Shown here one piece after another: positions 41,042-49,567 of a stretch of DNA of 64,000 bases; position 1 is the first letter of the stretch, and each line of letters starts with the position of its first letter. A program made the position numbers and the translations under genes. The stretch spans positions 1 through 64,000 of IMG/VR virus record IMGVR_UViG_3300028837_000875; one strand, written 5' to 3'. Origin of the DNA: a virus. The notes under the pieces were generated by a model. It was not told the origin of the DNA, did no database searches, and was given only the letters and a program-made list of their open reading frames with translations.

Positions 41042-41080
41042 GGGGCCGATGGATTCTTATTCCTCGGCCTTCTCTCTTTC
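41042..41080 (+). terminator. Probable terminator at the end of the structural region
   Basis: GGCCGA (41044-41049) pairs with TCGGCC (41064-41069), extended by two G-U pairs, around a 14-nt loop, and is followed by a pyrimidine run (TTCTCTCTTTCTC). The T-run is interrupted, so efficiency is uncertain. It separates the late genes from the replication operon. Confidence 0.45.
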
Positions 41081-41087
41081 TCTAAAG

Positions 41088-41109
41088 AGTCAACCTTACT
41101 CGGATAGAT
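41088..41109 (+). promoter_or_regulatory. Repeated motif upstream of the replication operon (copy 1)
   Basis: AGTCAA-N3-TACTCGGATAGAT. The same 19 defined bases recur at 56393-56414. Both copies follow a terminator-like hairpin and lie 26-40 nt before the first gene of an operon, so a phage-specific promoter or activator site is likely. It does not match a standard sigma70 promoter well. Confidence 0.55.
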
Positions 41110-41134
41110 GATGATTGTATGAAGGATTATATCT

Positions 41135-42559
41135 GTGACAAAGCTAATAGTACATTTGAGCGATTCGTATATTATCAAACTGAATCGGCTCTCGAAAGCC
41201 GAACAGCTCAATCTTCGTAACAGTTTTTCTAAGAAGAATCCTCAATATTATAAGCTCAGAGCATTAGGTTATTCAACTCAAGGCATCAAAGCGCACATAA
41301 ATCTTTTCGATATTCGTGGCGACAAAATCTGTCTACCTCGAGGAAATCGAGAGTTAATGGAAAATTTGCTGCCTGGCAAGGAGCTTGAATTTGTTGATGA
41401 ACGAATCACTATTCCTCTTAGTAAAGACATCAAATTTAGAAAAGGATTCAAGTTTTGGACAGAACAAGAGAAAGCAATTGAAAGCGCCATCATTCAAGAA
41501 CAAGGATTGATTCAAGGCGAGTGCGGTTCAGGCAAGACAGAAATATTACTAGGCATATTTGCTGAGCTTGGACAGCGCACGTTGGTGGTTGTTGATAAGC
41601 TTGAACTAATGAAGCAATGGGTAAAGAGAGTCAAGGCAAGATTCGAGAACGTCGAAGTAAAAACAATTGGTGCTGGAAAGTGGGGCGTTGGTGATTTGAC
41701 TATTGGCTCTCAGAAAACACTGTATAAGCACGCAAGCAAATTGCAGAACAAATTCGGAGCTATACTGTGTGATGAAGTACATCACTTTGCCGCGCCCACT
41801 TTCCAGGACCTCATTTCCAAGATGCCGGCAAGATATAGAATTGGAGCTACAGCGACTCTTGCAAGAAAGGACCGAAAGGAATTTTTAGTATACGCTGCAT
41901 TTGGAAATGTTCTGCACACCATAACAGATGCTGATTTGAAAGAAGAGGGAAAGATATTTGAAATTGAAATGATAGTTGTTCCAACTGATTTTGAGTGCTG
42001 TTCTTATATTGAAACTTATACTAACAAGATGACTAACGAAGAAGAAATTGTAAATTACAATTATCATGCTTTGCTTACTGAAATGAAAGTAGATGAACTC
42101 CGTAATCAACTACTTTTAGAGTTCATTGAAAAAGAGGTAAACAAAGGACATAAGTGTCTTGTGATGGCTGACCGCATAGCCCATTGCATTTATATTAGGA
42201 GACTCTTGCAAAAGCGCAATATTTCAACTGGGCTAATGGTTGGAGAAAAAGAATTCGAGCAAGAGCGAGAGCAAGCACCAGAGCAACTCAAAAACGGTAA
42301 GATTTCTTGCATCGTAGTTTCTCCTCTTGTCCAAGAAGGATTTGACTTGCCAGAACTCGATAGAGGATTCATCATAAATCCTTCAGCTAATAATGAAGGC
42401 AAGCTCAAGCAGCAAGCCGGAAGAATCAAGAGGATAGCTAAGGGAAAGAAGTCTGCAAAGGTTTATTATTTCTGGGATAAGAAAGTGCACGGCTTTCAAG
42501 CACACTTGAGGAAGATTCAAAAGCTCTTCCCGAAAACAAAGGTCTATGTTAAGCGATAA
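41135..42559 (+). CDS. SF2 DNA helicase (UvsW-like), 474 aa
   Basis: GTG at 41135. Walker A GECGSGKTE near residue 130, DEVHHFAA as motif II near residue 212, GATATLARKD as motif III, and PLVQEGFDLPELD plus QQAGRIKRI as motifs V and VI. The N-terminal 110 residues precede the helicase core. Members remodel replication forks and recombination intermediates or help origin-to-recombination switching. It opens the replication operon and overlaps the next gene by 14 nt. Confidence 0.85.
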   Translation: MTKLIVHLSDSYIIKLNRLSKAEQLNLRNSFSKKNPQYYKLRALGYSTQGIKAHINLFDIRGDKICLPRGNRELMENLLPGKELEFVDERITIPLSKDIKFRKGFKFWTEQEKAIESAIIQEQGLIQGECGSGKTEILLGIFAELGQRTLVVVDKLELMKQWVKRVKARFENVEVKTIGAGKWGVGDLTIGSQKTLYKHASKLQNKFGAILCDEVHHFAAPTFQDLISKMPARYRIGATATLARKDRKEFLVYAAFGNVLHTITDADLKEEGKIFEIEMIVVPTDFECCSYIETYTNKMTNEEEIVNYNYHALLTEMKVDELRNQLLLEFIEKEVNKGHKCLVMADRIAHCIYIRRLLQKRNISTGLMVGEKEFEQEREQAPEQLKNGKISCIVVSPLVQEGFDLPELDRGFIINPSANNEGKLKQQAGRIKRIAKGKKSAKVYYFWDKKVHGFQAHLRKIQKLFPKTKVYVKR

Positions 42560-43619
42560 AGAAAAATCAAGAATAAAAGCGATAGAGGAAATCCTCTACA
42601 GAAATAAAACTGGGAACTATGCTGTAGCTCCTCTGCGGCTTATCGCTTATATCATTGTAGTTTTTGGTGACCAGCGTATAATTCATCTAAGCTACAAAGA
42701 TGAATGGATTAAGTTAAATTTCACACGCATAAGTTATATGCGTAGCGTTTCTTTTCTCAAGCTTAAAGATATACTTCAAAGAAAAGTTTCTGGCAAAGAT
42801 GTCTATAAGGTTAATTTCAAATATCTCAAAAATATAATTGTAGATGCACTTGATATTGAGGCTCTTTTAGAGATTGATAGTTTCTTTAAGTTCAGGAAGA
42901 AAAAGCTTAAAGTCAAACGTCTAAAAGAAAAAAGTAGTCAAACAGATAGTTCGGCTAATTTTAGTCTATATAGATACAATAGGCCAGATGGCACAAAAAG
43001 AAACACATCTAAGTTAGATGTAGATGTAGATGTTAGGAAAGTAGATGTTAAGAAAAAAGAGTCTTTAGACTCTATGATAAAAACAAATGTGCAATCTAAA
43101 TCTGCTTCAATAAAATCTTTGTCTAAATTAAAGTCTCTTATCAGGCAACGTTCTGGAAAGCCTCGCAAATCTCTTCGGAAAGACTCAACAGAACTCTATG
43201 GGCAATTCAAATTCAACCCTTCAGAGAATCCAAAGCTTTGTTCTTGGAAAAGCAGAGAAATTGAAAAGTGGCGTTCTATAGATTTCCTTGGCTATTATAT
43301 CTGTCTTTATAAAGAGGAGACTGAATTAGAAAACATCTCTTTGCAGAATGACCAAGCTTACAGTAAAGTCAAACACATGATTCGTGATATGCTTAAACGT
43401 TGGTTCAATGGCAACAAGAAAATGATGTATGACTATCTCAAATGGTCTGTTCATTATTTCACACATGAAATGGATGGAAGATATTCACCATCAATTGGAA
43501 CACTGCTCAATCCATACAAGCAAACTCATTGGGTGTATGATTTATTTGTGAAGAATAAAAGCAAAAAAGGAAAGAGAAGTAAGGATAACAAGTGGGCATC
43601 AGAAAAAACATGGAGGTAG
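42546..43619 (+). CDS. Replication-associated protein, initiator or loader-partner candidate, 357 aa
   Basis: Starts in an overlap with the helicase gene. The N-terminal 110 residues are helical (DKEKSRIKAIEEILYRNKT) with a winged-helix-like look; the middle is a low-complexity linker (KLDVDVDVRKVDVKKKE), and the C-terminal part has KVKHMIRDMLKRWFNGNKKM followed by a basic tail. The position directly before DnaC- and DnaB-like genes suggests origin binding or helicase loading. No family is named with certainty. Confidence 0.55.
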   Translation: MLSDKEKSRIKAIEEILYRNKTGNYAVAPLRLIAYIIVVFGDQRIIHLSYKDEWIKLNFTRISYMRSVSFLKLKDILQRKVSGKDVYKVNFKYLKNIIVDALDIEALLEIDSFFKFRKKKLKVKRLKEKSSQTDSSANFSLYRYNRPDGTKRNTSKLDVDVDVRKVDVKKKESLDSMIKTNVQSKSASIKSLSKLKSLIRQRSGKPRKSLRKDSTELYGQFKFNPSENPKLCSWKSREIEKWRSIDFLGYYICLYKEETELENISLQNDQAYSKVKHMIRDMLKRWFNGNKKMMYDYLKWSVHYFTHEMDGRYSPSIGTLLNPYKQTHWVYDLFVKNKSKKGKRSKDNKWASEKTWR

Positions 43620-43622
43620 AAG

Positions 43623-44300
43623 ATGGCAAAAGATTCATGGCATGAGCGAAGAAAAGTTTTAATGCCGGCGATTGTTGATAGGTTGCAAGAAGGACTTCAT
43701 CCGGATGATATTCTATATCTTGCAGAAAGAGGACTGCCGAGAAAATTCATTAAGTACAATCTTGAGGACTATCTCAGATTTATTAAGAATGAATCTTGGG
43801 AACTAATGAGCTGTTACGTTAGAGAATTTTGGGAGCGATTGAATCAGGGTAAAGGATTGATGTTTGTCGGTCCAGTTGGAACTGGCAAAACTTCAGCGGC
43901 TACAGCTATGCTCAAATATACTTTTGCATTTCTAAAGAACGATGAATTCTTTCAAGCGTTCGCTGATAATTTTCCAGGACGATTGAGTCCAGAATTCATA
44001 GTTTACTTTTGGCCGTCAGCACAAATATTGATGGACTACTTCAGATGCAAGGATGAATTTCAAGGCAAAGTTAATTCAATTGTGTTAGTTATTGATGACG
44101 TTACAAAAGTCTCTCAAGATATTTATAAAGAGGTTCTTGATTATATTGTGCGTTATCGAGACCATAGCGGACTGCCGACAATTATAACTTCTCAATGTCC
44201 ATTGAAGGAACTATTCGATTTATTTGGATTAGCAATTCACGATATACTTAGAGGCAATAACGAGGAGATTAAGCTTATAGGAGAATCTAAGAGGGGATAG
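43623..44300 (+). CDS. DnaC-like helicase loader ATPase, 225 aa
   Basis: ATG at 43623 after TGGAGGTAGAAG. GLMFVGPVGTGKTSAATAM contains the Walker A at about 83-90; VLVIDDVTKVS is Walker B; PTIITSQCPLKELFD follows in the sensor-1 region. The fold, size and position before a DnaB gene fit DnaC/DnaI-type loaders, which open the hexameric helicase on DNA. Confidence 0.8.
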   Translation: MAKDSWHERRKVLMPAIVDRLQEGLHPDDILYLAERGLPRKFIKYNLEDYLRFIKNESWELMSCYVREFWERLNQGKGLMFVGPVGTGKTSAATAMLKYTFAFLKNDEFFQAFADNFPGRLSPEFIVYFWPSAQILMDYFRCKDEFQGKVNSIVLVIDDVTKVSQDIYKEVLDYIVRYRDHSGLPTIITSQCPLKELFDLFGLAIHDILRGNNEEIKLIGESKRG

Positions 44301-44301
44301 A

Positions 44302-45630
44302 GTGAGCAAAGAACGAAATGTATTTGAGGACTTTGAAATCAACATACACAATGAGCAGTTGATTCTTGCTTCTCTTATACAATCTAAAAAAATGAGAGAA
44401 AGAATCCTGACTCAAGTTGAAGCTTCAGAGTTCATTGGTACAAGGCATCGGAATATTTTTAAAGTGCTGCTCAAAATGGAAAAAGAGCAGTTGGATTTTA
44501 ATGAGGATTCATTTATACAAGTTGCTGGAGAGTCAGATGTTGGAGGCATCAAATATCTACGGAAGCTTCTCCAGGCGTTTGAGAAAAATGCAAACGTTGA
44601 TTATCATATCAAGCAGCTAAAGACGGACCGCTTGAAGTTCTTGCTGTTCAGTGGCCCAGTAAAACAATTGATTGAAGCTCTCACAAGTAAAGATGTGGAA
44701 CGCAGAGAATTGCTTCAGCTGACTAATCGAATCAACGATGAAGTACTAAAGAAAACAGAAGCTGAAAGAATTCACACTGGAGAAGAAACAAGTAGACTAT
44801 ACTTAGAGGATTTCAGCGATAGAATGAGCACGGCTTTTACTGGAACTGGATTGCCAGAGCTTGACGAAAAACTCACTGATGGTTTTCGTCCTGGCACAAT
44901 CTCTGTAATATCCGGAAGGCCACAAATGGGCAAGACACTTTTTATGATAAATGTCGTATCTCACTTAATGAGAAAAAAGAAGATGCTCATTTGTGAAATA
45001 GAGCAAGGAACAATGATGCTAATTGATATGCTTGTTGCTCTGCATACTGGGATTAACCTTAGCAAATTAGTAAAGTTTCCTGAACGGCTAAGTGAGAATG
45101 AACAGAAGCGTATCAAACTCAAAGTTCGACAACTTTTGAGTAATGAAAATCTTTCTTTCCATGATGACCCTGAATTGACTCTTGATAGATTGGAAATGGA
45201 GTTAAAGAATAGACGTTATGATATTTGCTTCATAGATTTGTTTGGCAGATTAGCAGACGTTCAGCCAACTCCAGAAGGATTTACCAAGAAGCTTTATCAA
45301 GTCAAACGTATAGCTCGAATGACAGAAACTCATTTGTGTCTTGTGCATCAAATAAAAAGAGGCAGAGAAAAAGATAAGAAGATGCGGCCAACTCTTGAAG
45401 GACTTAAGGATTCTGGAACTTGGGAGGAAGCCGGAGATTTGATTATCGGATTACATAGAGAAAAATATTACGCTCCAAAACTTACAAGAGATGTGGCAGA
45501 GGTATCTATTCTCAAGCAGAAGCGTGGAGTTTCAAATATAGTACTACCATATTTGTTTGATGGAAGCATCTGCGAGTTTGGAGAATATGTTAGAGATTAT
45601 GTGCATGGGCGAGATTTAAGTTCGTTCTAA
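44302..45630 (+). CDS. dnaB: Replicative DNA helicase, DnaB-like, 442 aa
   Basis: GTG at 44302, one base after the loader stop. The N-terminal domain (NEQLILASLIQSKKMRERIL) is the DnaB helical domain. The RecA-like domain has ISVISGRPQMGKTLFMINV (Walker A at about 205-212), LICEIEQGTMMLIDML, and IDLFGRLADVQP for Walker B, with KDSGTWEEAGDLIIGLHREK near the end. It unwinds DNA ahead of the polymerase and recruits the primase encoded two genes downstream. Confidence 0.88.
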   Translation: MSKERNVFEDFEINIHNEQLILASLIQSKKMRERILTQVEASEFIGTRHRNIFKVLLKMEKEQLDFNEDSFIQVAGESDVGGIKYLRKLLQAFEKNANVDYHIKQLKTDRLKFLLFSGPVKQLIEALTSKDVERRELLQLTNRINDEVLKKTEAERIHTGEETSRLYLEDFSDRMSTAFTGTGLPELDEKLTDGFRPGTISVISGRPQMGKTLFMINVVSHLMRKKKMLICEIEQGTMMLIDMLVALHTGINLSKLVKFPERLSENEQKRIKLKVRQLLSNENLSFHDDPELTLDRLEMELKNRRYDICFIDLFGRLADVQPTPEGFTKKLYQVKRIARMTETHLCLVHQIKRGREKDKKMRPTLEGLKDSGTWEEAGDLIIGLHREKYYAPKLTRDVAEVSILKQKRGVSNIVLPYLFDGSICEFGEYVRDYVHGRDLSSF

Positions 45631-45675
45631 ATTAAAATAGTTTGGAAGTGTAAAAAATGATAGATAGGCTTTAGT

Positions 45676-46272
45676 ATGGATAAGAAGTATTGGTACAATA
45701 CGCCTACAGAGAAGTGGCATACTAAGATTTGTGAATTTTGTGGCAAAGAATTTCAATGTTATGATAAGCGAAGAAAGTTTTGCTCTCACAGATGTAGTGG
45801 TAAGAATTCAGGAAGAAAAAGAATGCTTCCAATTGTAGTTAAGAAATGTCCTGTGTGCGGCAAAAAATTTAGAACTTCAAAGAAAGAAAAGAGGCACGGT
45901 CACAATGCAGAGAAGCGTTGTTGTTCTATTTCATGCGGCACTGTTTTTGGAGCAAGAACGAGAGCACTAAGAAAGGCTAAAAGGAATGGCTGTGAACCAA
46001 AGTTGCCTATTCGTTCTTTTGGCAGAGCAGTTCTTGAACACACTGCTGTTGCTGAAAAGAAATTAGAGCGTAAGCTGAAGCGTTATGAAACAGTGCATCA
46101 TATCAATCATAATCCAAAGGATAATAGCCCTGAAAATTTATGGGTGTATTCAAGTCAGCGTGCGCATCTTAGAAATGGACATTGGAACTTTCAAGCATTG
46201 ATAGCTTCTTGTGTCGGAAAGAAAATTAAGATTGATTTTGTTGATGGCAAGTATATTGTGAAGGAATTCTAA
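45676..46272 (+). CDS. HNH homing-endonuclease-like protein with zinc ribbons, 198 aa
   Basis: ATG at 45676. Two Cys-rich zinc motifs at the N-terminus (CEFCGKEFQC ... FCSHRC and CPVCGKKF ... CCSISC) precede an HNH core, ETVHHINHNPKDNSPENLWV. This layout is common in phage homing endonucleases. It sits between the helicase and primase genes and overlaps the primase start (TAATG), a typical target neighbourhood for such elements. Confidence 0.75.
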   Translation: MDKKYWYNTPTEKWHTKICEFCGKEFQCYDKRRKFCSHRCSGKNSGRKRMLPIVVKKCPVCGKKFRTSKKEKRHGHNAEKRCCSISCGTVFGARTRALRKAKRNGCEPKLPIRSFGRAVLEHTAVAEKKLERKLKRYETVHHINHNPKDNSPENLWVYSSQRAHLRNGHWNFQALIASCVGKKIKIDFVDGKYIVKEF

Positions 46273-47285
46273 TGCTCGATGAAATAAGATACAAGCGTGC
46301 AGTCAAGAGAGTAGATATACGAGATGTGCTACGGCATCTTGAATTGGATTTTGAGGAGATAGGTTCTGAGCTTCGCTTTCTCTGCATCAATCCTGAGCAC
46401 AAAGAGTCCGTTGCTTCAAGCACGATAAACTTTAATCCTCTCTCGGATAAGTACACTTGGTTTTCATGCTTTGGCTGTGATTATTCTGGGACCTTGCCGA
46501 AGCTTGTCTCAATTGTGGCAGGCATCACTATTGCAGAAGCAAAGAAATTTATCATGGAGTTTGATTCTGGAAAAGTTCCGTTCAAGAAAAAGAATCAATA
46601 TCATATTGAAGGCAAGAAACGAATTATCAGGCGCGTAAAAATAAAGCTGCCAGAAGAATTCAGGCTGATAGATTTGAATGTACACAATTCCTATCTTCGC
46701 TATTTGCAAAGCCGTGGAGTTATTGAAGCTGATATAATCAAATATGGATGGGGCTTTTGCGCCAAAGGTCATTATGCAAAGCGAGTCATCTTGCCAGTAT
46801 ACATGAAAGACAAGCTCGTCAATTTTTTTGCTCGACACATCTCGACAGAGAATAAAAAGCGCAAACATTTTAATGCTTGGTGCGCAGAAGTTGAGCGTGT
46901 GGTTTTTCCTTATGATGAAATTGATTTTGATTTGAAATACATCTGGGTTGTAGAGTCTGCTTTCAATTTGTTCAAAGCTAAAAGACTGAAGCTAAAGAAT
47001 CTGGTATGCACATTTGGAAACAAGTTGACTGAATGGAAAGAGGAATTGTTCAGAAAATTTGAAGAGGTCAGATTTATTCCTGACGGCGATAAGGGTGGCA
47101 GAGAATTTGTGAGGAAAACACGACGGCGATTGCCTGAAGAGATAAGAGTAAAATCAGTACACATGTATGATGGTGAGGACGTAGCTTCAATTTCTTTGAG
47201 GCAATTGAAATTTGTTTTGAGAACGTTGCACGAAGTAAAGCGATTCGGCACATCTGTTCAAGTCGACTACTCAATTAAGAAGTAA
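46272..47285 (+). CDS. DNA primase, DnaG-like with Toprim domain, 337 aa
   Basis: Starts at the TAATG overlap. The N-terminal zinc-binding domain is visible as FLCINPEHKES ... WFSCFGCDYSGT. The Toprim part has WVVESAFNLFKAK and VRFIPDGDKGGREF, the conserved E and D-x-D positions. It lacks a long C-terminal helicase-binding domain and is shorter than bacterial DnaG. It makes RNA primers for the phage fork. It is the last gene of the replication operon. Confidence 0.8.
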   Translation: MLDEIRYKRAVKRVDIRDVLRHLELDFEEIGSELRFLCINPEHKESVASSTINFNPLSDKYTWFSCFGCDYSGTLPKLVSIVAGITIAEAKKFIMEFDSGKVPFKKKNQYHIEGKKRIIRRVKIKLPEEFRLIDLNVHNSYLRYLQSRGVIEADIIKYGWGFCAKGHYAKRVILPVYMKDKLVNFFARHISTENKKRKHFNAWCAEVERVVFPYDEIDFDLKYIWVVESAFNLFKAKRLKLKNLVCTFGNKLTEWKEELFRKFEEVRFIPDGDKGGREFVRKTRRRLPEEIRVKSVHMYDGEDVASISLRQLKFVLRTLHEVKRFGTSVQVDYSIKK

Positions 47286-47659
47286 ACAGCACTCAAACTA
47301 TATCAGCACATTCATATTTGTAACATGTACTCAAATGCACCGTCGCTCAAAGTAACGCTACAAAACTGACACTTTGGCTATGCCAAAATGACATATCGTT
47401 TTCGAGTTCAAAACACCCTTCCTGGTAGCCAAACGTGGTTTTCAGCTTTTTTTGCTGATTTTGACTTGAAACAATCTTGAAAATAAATGAAGTTTTTTAA
47501 GTTCAAGTATTATAAGAACTTAGGATAAGTAAGTGATACGCTTGTGCTGCACTTCACTTGAAAAAATAAAAGTTCAAGTTGACGGCCGCATCTTATTGAT
47601 GTATCATTCACTTGGAATGAGAAAGCAAGCGCAAAACTTGGAACAGAAGGAGGTCAGAA
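47286..47659 (+). promoter_or_regulatory. Noncoding control region with repeated ACTTGAA/TTCAAGT sites
   Basis: No convincing gene starts before 47660. The stretch holds a TTTGGC-TAT-GCCAAA hairpin near 47372-47386 and five copies of one 7-mer in either orientation: ACTTGAA (47464), TCTTGAA (47475), TTCAAGT (47502), ACTTGAA (47556), TTCAAGT (47573). The last two form a dyad with a 10-nt spacer. TTGACT at 47461 with TAAATG 17 nt on is a weak promoter candidate. Likely an operator/promoter for the following operon, or an origin. Confidence 0.5.
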
Positions 47660-47734
47660 ATGAAGCTGGTCTTTGTGTTGACTTGGGTGGTTCTGATTAT
47701 CGGAGTGCTGATTCTCGACGGACACATTTTTTGA
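47660..47734 (+). CDS. Tiny membrane peptide, 24 aa
   Basis: ATG at 47660 follows AGAAGGAGGTCAGAA, a near-perfect ribosome site. The product is MKLVFVLTWVVLIIGVLILD plus DGHIF-like end residues, essentially one hydrophobic transmembrane helix. It overlaps a longer but weaker frame. Such micro-proteins often act on membrane potential or host proteins; no assignment is possible. Confidence 0.55.
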   Translation: MKLVFVLTWVVLIIGVLILDGHIF

Positions 47735-47811
47735 AGGAGGACGCTACTGCATCTATTTATATGGAGTCAGGAGTTTTGAAGTCGTATCAATCTATTTTGA
47801 GGAGGTGTACT

Positions 47812-48114
47812 GTGGCCAGAAGTGAGAAGCATTTTTATTGCAAGATTTGGGCGACGGAAGATGATTTTCTTCAGAGCAAGTTTGTGCTCAGAAGTTTTTA
47901 TGCTGAATCTCTCCGCGACATTCGTCAGCGTTTGATTTTTCTGAAAGCCGAGTGTCCATACGTGACGGACGTGAGTACAATTCTCATTCGAGATAGAAAG
48001 AGTACGACCACTCTTCGCGGTGGTACCGTTCAAGCTAATGTTGAAACAATGATGCGGGCAATCAAGACCGGCCAGCTGGCAGTTGCAATCAATCAGCTTG
48101 CACAGCTTGCATAA
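47812..48114 (+). CDS. Hypothetical protein, 100 aa
   Basis: GTG at 47812 is preferred because TGAGGAGGTGTACT precedes it; the frame is open back to 47533 but that portion overlaps the control region and the micro-protein. The protein has a mixed alpha/beta pattern (FYCKIWATEDDFLQSKFVLR ... TDVSTILIRDRKS). It belongs to an operon of small genes with uniformly strong ribosome sites. Not recognised. Confidence 0.65.
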   Translation: MARSEKHFYCKIWATEDDFLQSKFVLRSFYAESLRDIRQRLIFLKAECPYVTDVSTILIRDRKSTTTLRGGTVQANVETMMRAIKTGQLAVAINQLAQLA

Positions 48115-48142
48115 CCCATCTATTATTATCTGGAGGTGAATC

Positions 48143-48628
48143 ATGGAGAGAACAGCAATGGAAGCGAGAGCACAAGCGAAATATCAAGCAAGCGTCAAGA
48201 GAGCAAGAGCATCATACGAAAAAGCTTGCGGCAAAATTCTTTTCAAGAATGCTTCTGATAGTGAGAAACGAAAAGCTTATGACAAAGCACAGGCAAGACT
48301 TGAAAGAGCATACAGTCTTGCTCGTGAAAGATTTGAAAAAGATTCATTTTTGGGAACGTTTGTTTGCAAAGCAGAGAAAAAAGAAAAAAGAGTCGAGCGA
48401 AGATTTCATGCGTGGGTTCAAGCGGACAGAATGTATCGCAGAAGATTCCACGGCAAACACGCTTCCTCAAATGCAAAGAAATGGATGCGAAATAAAACTG
48501 CTCAACTCCAGCGAGACGGAAAGCATCCGAACGATGCTAAGGTATGTTGGGACCGCTACGAAGATGGTGTGTTCATTTGCACAGAAGTTTACACTCGCTT
48601 GGGTGCAGACTTTGATTGGGCTGAATAG
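48143..48628 (+). CDS. Basic helical hypothetical protein, 161 aa
   Basis: ATG at 48143 after CTGGAGGTGAATC. The first 100 residues are a Lys/Arg/Ala-rich helix (AKYQASVKRARASYEKACGK), suggesting nucleic-acid or polyanion binding. The C-terminal part is more globular (WDRYEDGVFICTEVYTRLGA). No family recognised. Confidence 0.65.
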   Translation: MERTAMEARAQAKYQASVKRARASYEKACGKILFKNASDSEKRKAYDKAQARLERAYSLARERFEKDSFLGTFVCKAEKKEKRVERRFHAWVQADRMYRRRFHGKHASSNAKKWMRNKTAQLQRDGKHPNDAKVCWDRYEDGVFICTEVYTRLGADFDWAE

Positions 48629-48645
48629 ATAAAAGAGGTGCTCAA

Positions 48646-48906
48646 ATGAGATGTAAAGAATTTGAAGAACGAGCCAAGCTATCAAGAGCGCTCAAACTTT
48701 CTAATGACGTATGGTCAAGGCCGGCACAGGATATGCTGAGAATTTATGCCTTTGCAGGCTTTGATACAAAGAAGATTGTTCGGAAAGCAGTAGTGCTGGC
48801 ATCGCCGAATGCGCTTAAAATAAATCTGCCTACAGTCGAGAAAGCTTGGGGCAAGTGTTACAGAAATGCTGGTGATGGAAATTACGCAGATATTTCCGAG
48901 TTTTAA
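48646..48906 (+). CDS. Hypothetical protein, 86 aa
   Basis: ATG at 48646 after AAGAGGTGCTCAA. Helical (FEERAKLSRALKLSNDVW), with WGKCYRNAGDGNYADISEF at the end. Part of the small-gene operon. Not recognised. Confidence 0.65.
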   Translation: MRCKEFEERAKLSRALKLSNDVWSRPAQDMLRIYAFAGFDTKKIVRKAVVLASPNALKINLPTVEKAWGKCYRNAGDGNYADISEF

Positions 48907-48924
48907 TTTTGAGGAGGTGCTCGA

Positions 48925-49185
48925 ATGTTGAGACCAGAATTTACAGATTGCTATACAACGCCTCCGGGATACCACGAGTACTGCGAGTTGTGTCAGCAGG
49001 CAGTTGAATGGTTCAAGGTACATCTTTATTTTTATTCGAGAGTCACGACGATTGGCTATCTCGTTAAGCTTTTTGGCATTGAGAAGGACGATGCTGCACA
49101 AGTGTATGAAAATGTCTGGAGCATCTTCGGTCCTGAAGGGGAGTTCAGCATCGAAGATGAAAACGAAAACGTAGCGGCCGCTTAA
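48925..49185 (+). CDS. Hypothetical protein, 86 aa
   Basis: ATG at 48925 after TGAGGAGGTGCTCGA. Contains a CELCQQAVEWFKVHLYFYS segment and an acidic C-terminus (GEFSIEDENENVAAA). Function unknown. Confidence 0.65.
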   Translation: MLRPEFTDCYTTPPGYHEYCELCQQAVEWFKVHLYFYSRVTTIGYLVKLFGIEKDDAAQVYENVWSIFGPEGEFSIEDENENVAAA

Positions 49186-49204
49186 TTTTTTAAGGAGGTT
49201 TGAT

Positions 49205-49435
49205 ATGGCTGAGAAGAAAGCGAAAAGAGATAAGTGGACTTGCAGAACTTGTGGACACAAGTTCACTGCAAAAGACAAGAGAGATTTTAGTGATGGAATG
49301 AATGGAAGCTATTGCACACTTTGCGATACACTTGTATGTCAAGACTGCCTCGATAAATATCTTGAGTCTTGTGGCGAAGGCAAAGAGGAGCTTTGCGAAT
49401 ATTGCGGCAAGGATGGTTTTCATTCTCCTTGCTAA
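49205..49435 (+). CDS. Zinc-finger hypothetical protein, 76 aa
   Basis: ATG at 49205 after TAAGGAGGTTTGAT. Ten cysteines in CxxC pairs (CRTCGHKF, CTLCDTLVCQDC, CEYCGKDGFHSPC) indicate at least two zinc sites, a treble-clef or RING/LIM-like arrangement. It could act as a protein- or nucleic-acid-binding adaptor. Confidence 0.7.
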   Translation: MAEKKAKRDKWTCRTCGHKFTAKDKRDFSDGMNGSYCTLCDTLVCQDCLDKYLESCGEGKEELCEYCGKDGFHSPC

Positions 49436-49459
49436 TCTTAATTTGAATGGAGGTAAGAA

Positions 49460-49564
49460 ATGAGTGCAGCGGAAAGAAAGCAGAAAGCATTGAACGCATA
49501 CATCGCAGTTCAAGTTGAGAGAATGAGAAAGACAAACGGCAAGAGCAAAAAGGAAGCGAGGTAA
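49460..49564 (+). CDS. Very small basic protein, 34 aa
   Basis: ATG at 49460 after ATGGAGGTAAGAA. Product begins MSAAERKQKALNAYIAVQVE and ends in Lys/Arg residues. The strong ribosome site and even spacing to both neighbours support translation. Confidence 0.5.
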   Translation: MSAAERKQKALNAYIAVQVERMRKTNGKSKKEAR

Positions 49565-49567
49565 AAT

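Noticed and set aside
47440-47460. CAGC-T7-GCTG as a terminator after the primase gene
   Set aside because: The stem is only 4 bp and the T-run is in the loop rather than after the stem.
47533-47811. Extended start of the 47812 gene back to GTG 47533
   Set aside because: The extension overlaps the repeat-rich control region and the micro-protein, and has no ribosome site; the GTG at 47812 has TGAGGAGGTG upstream.
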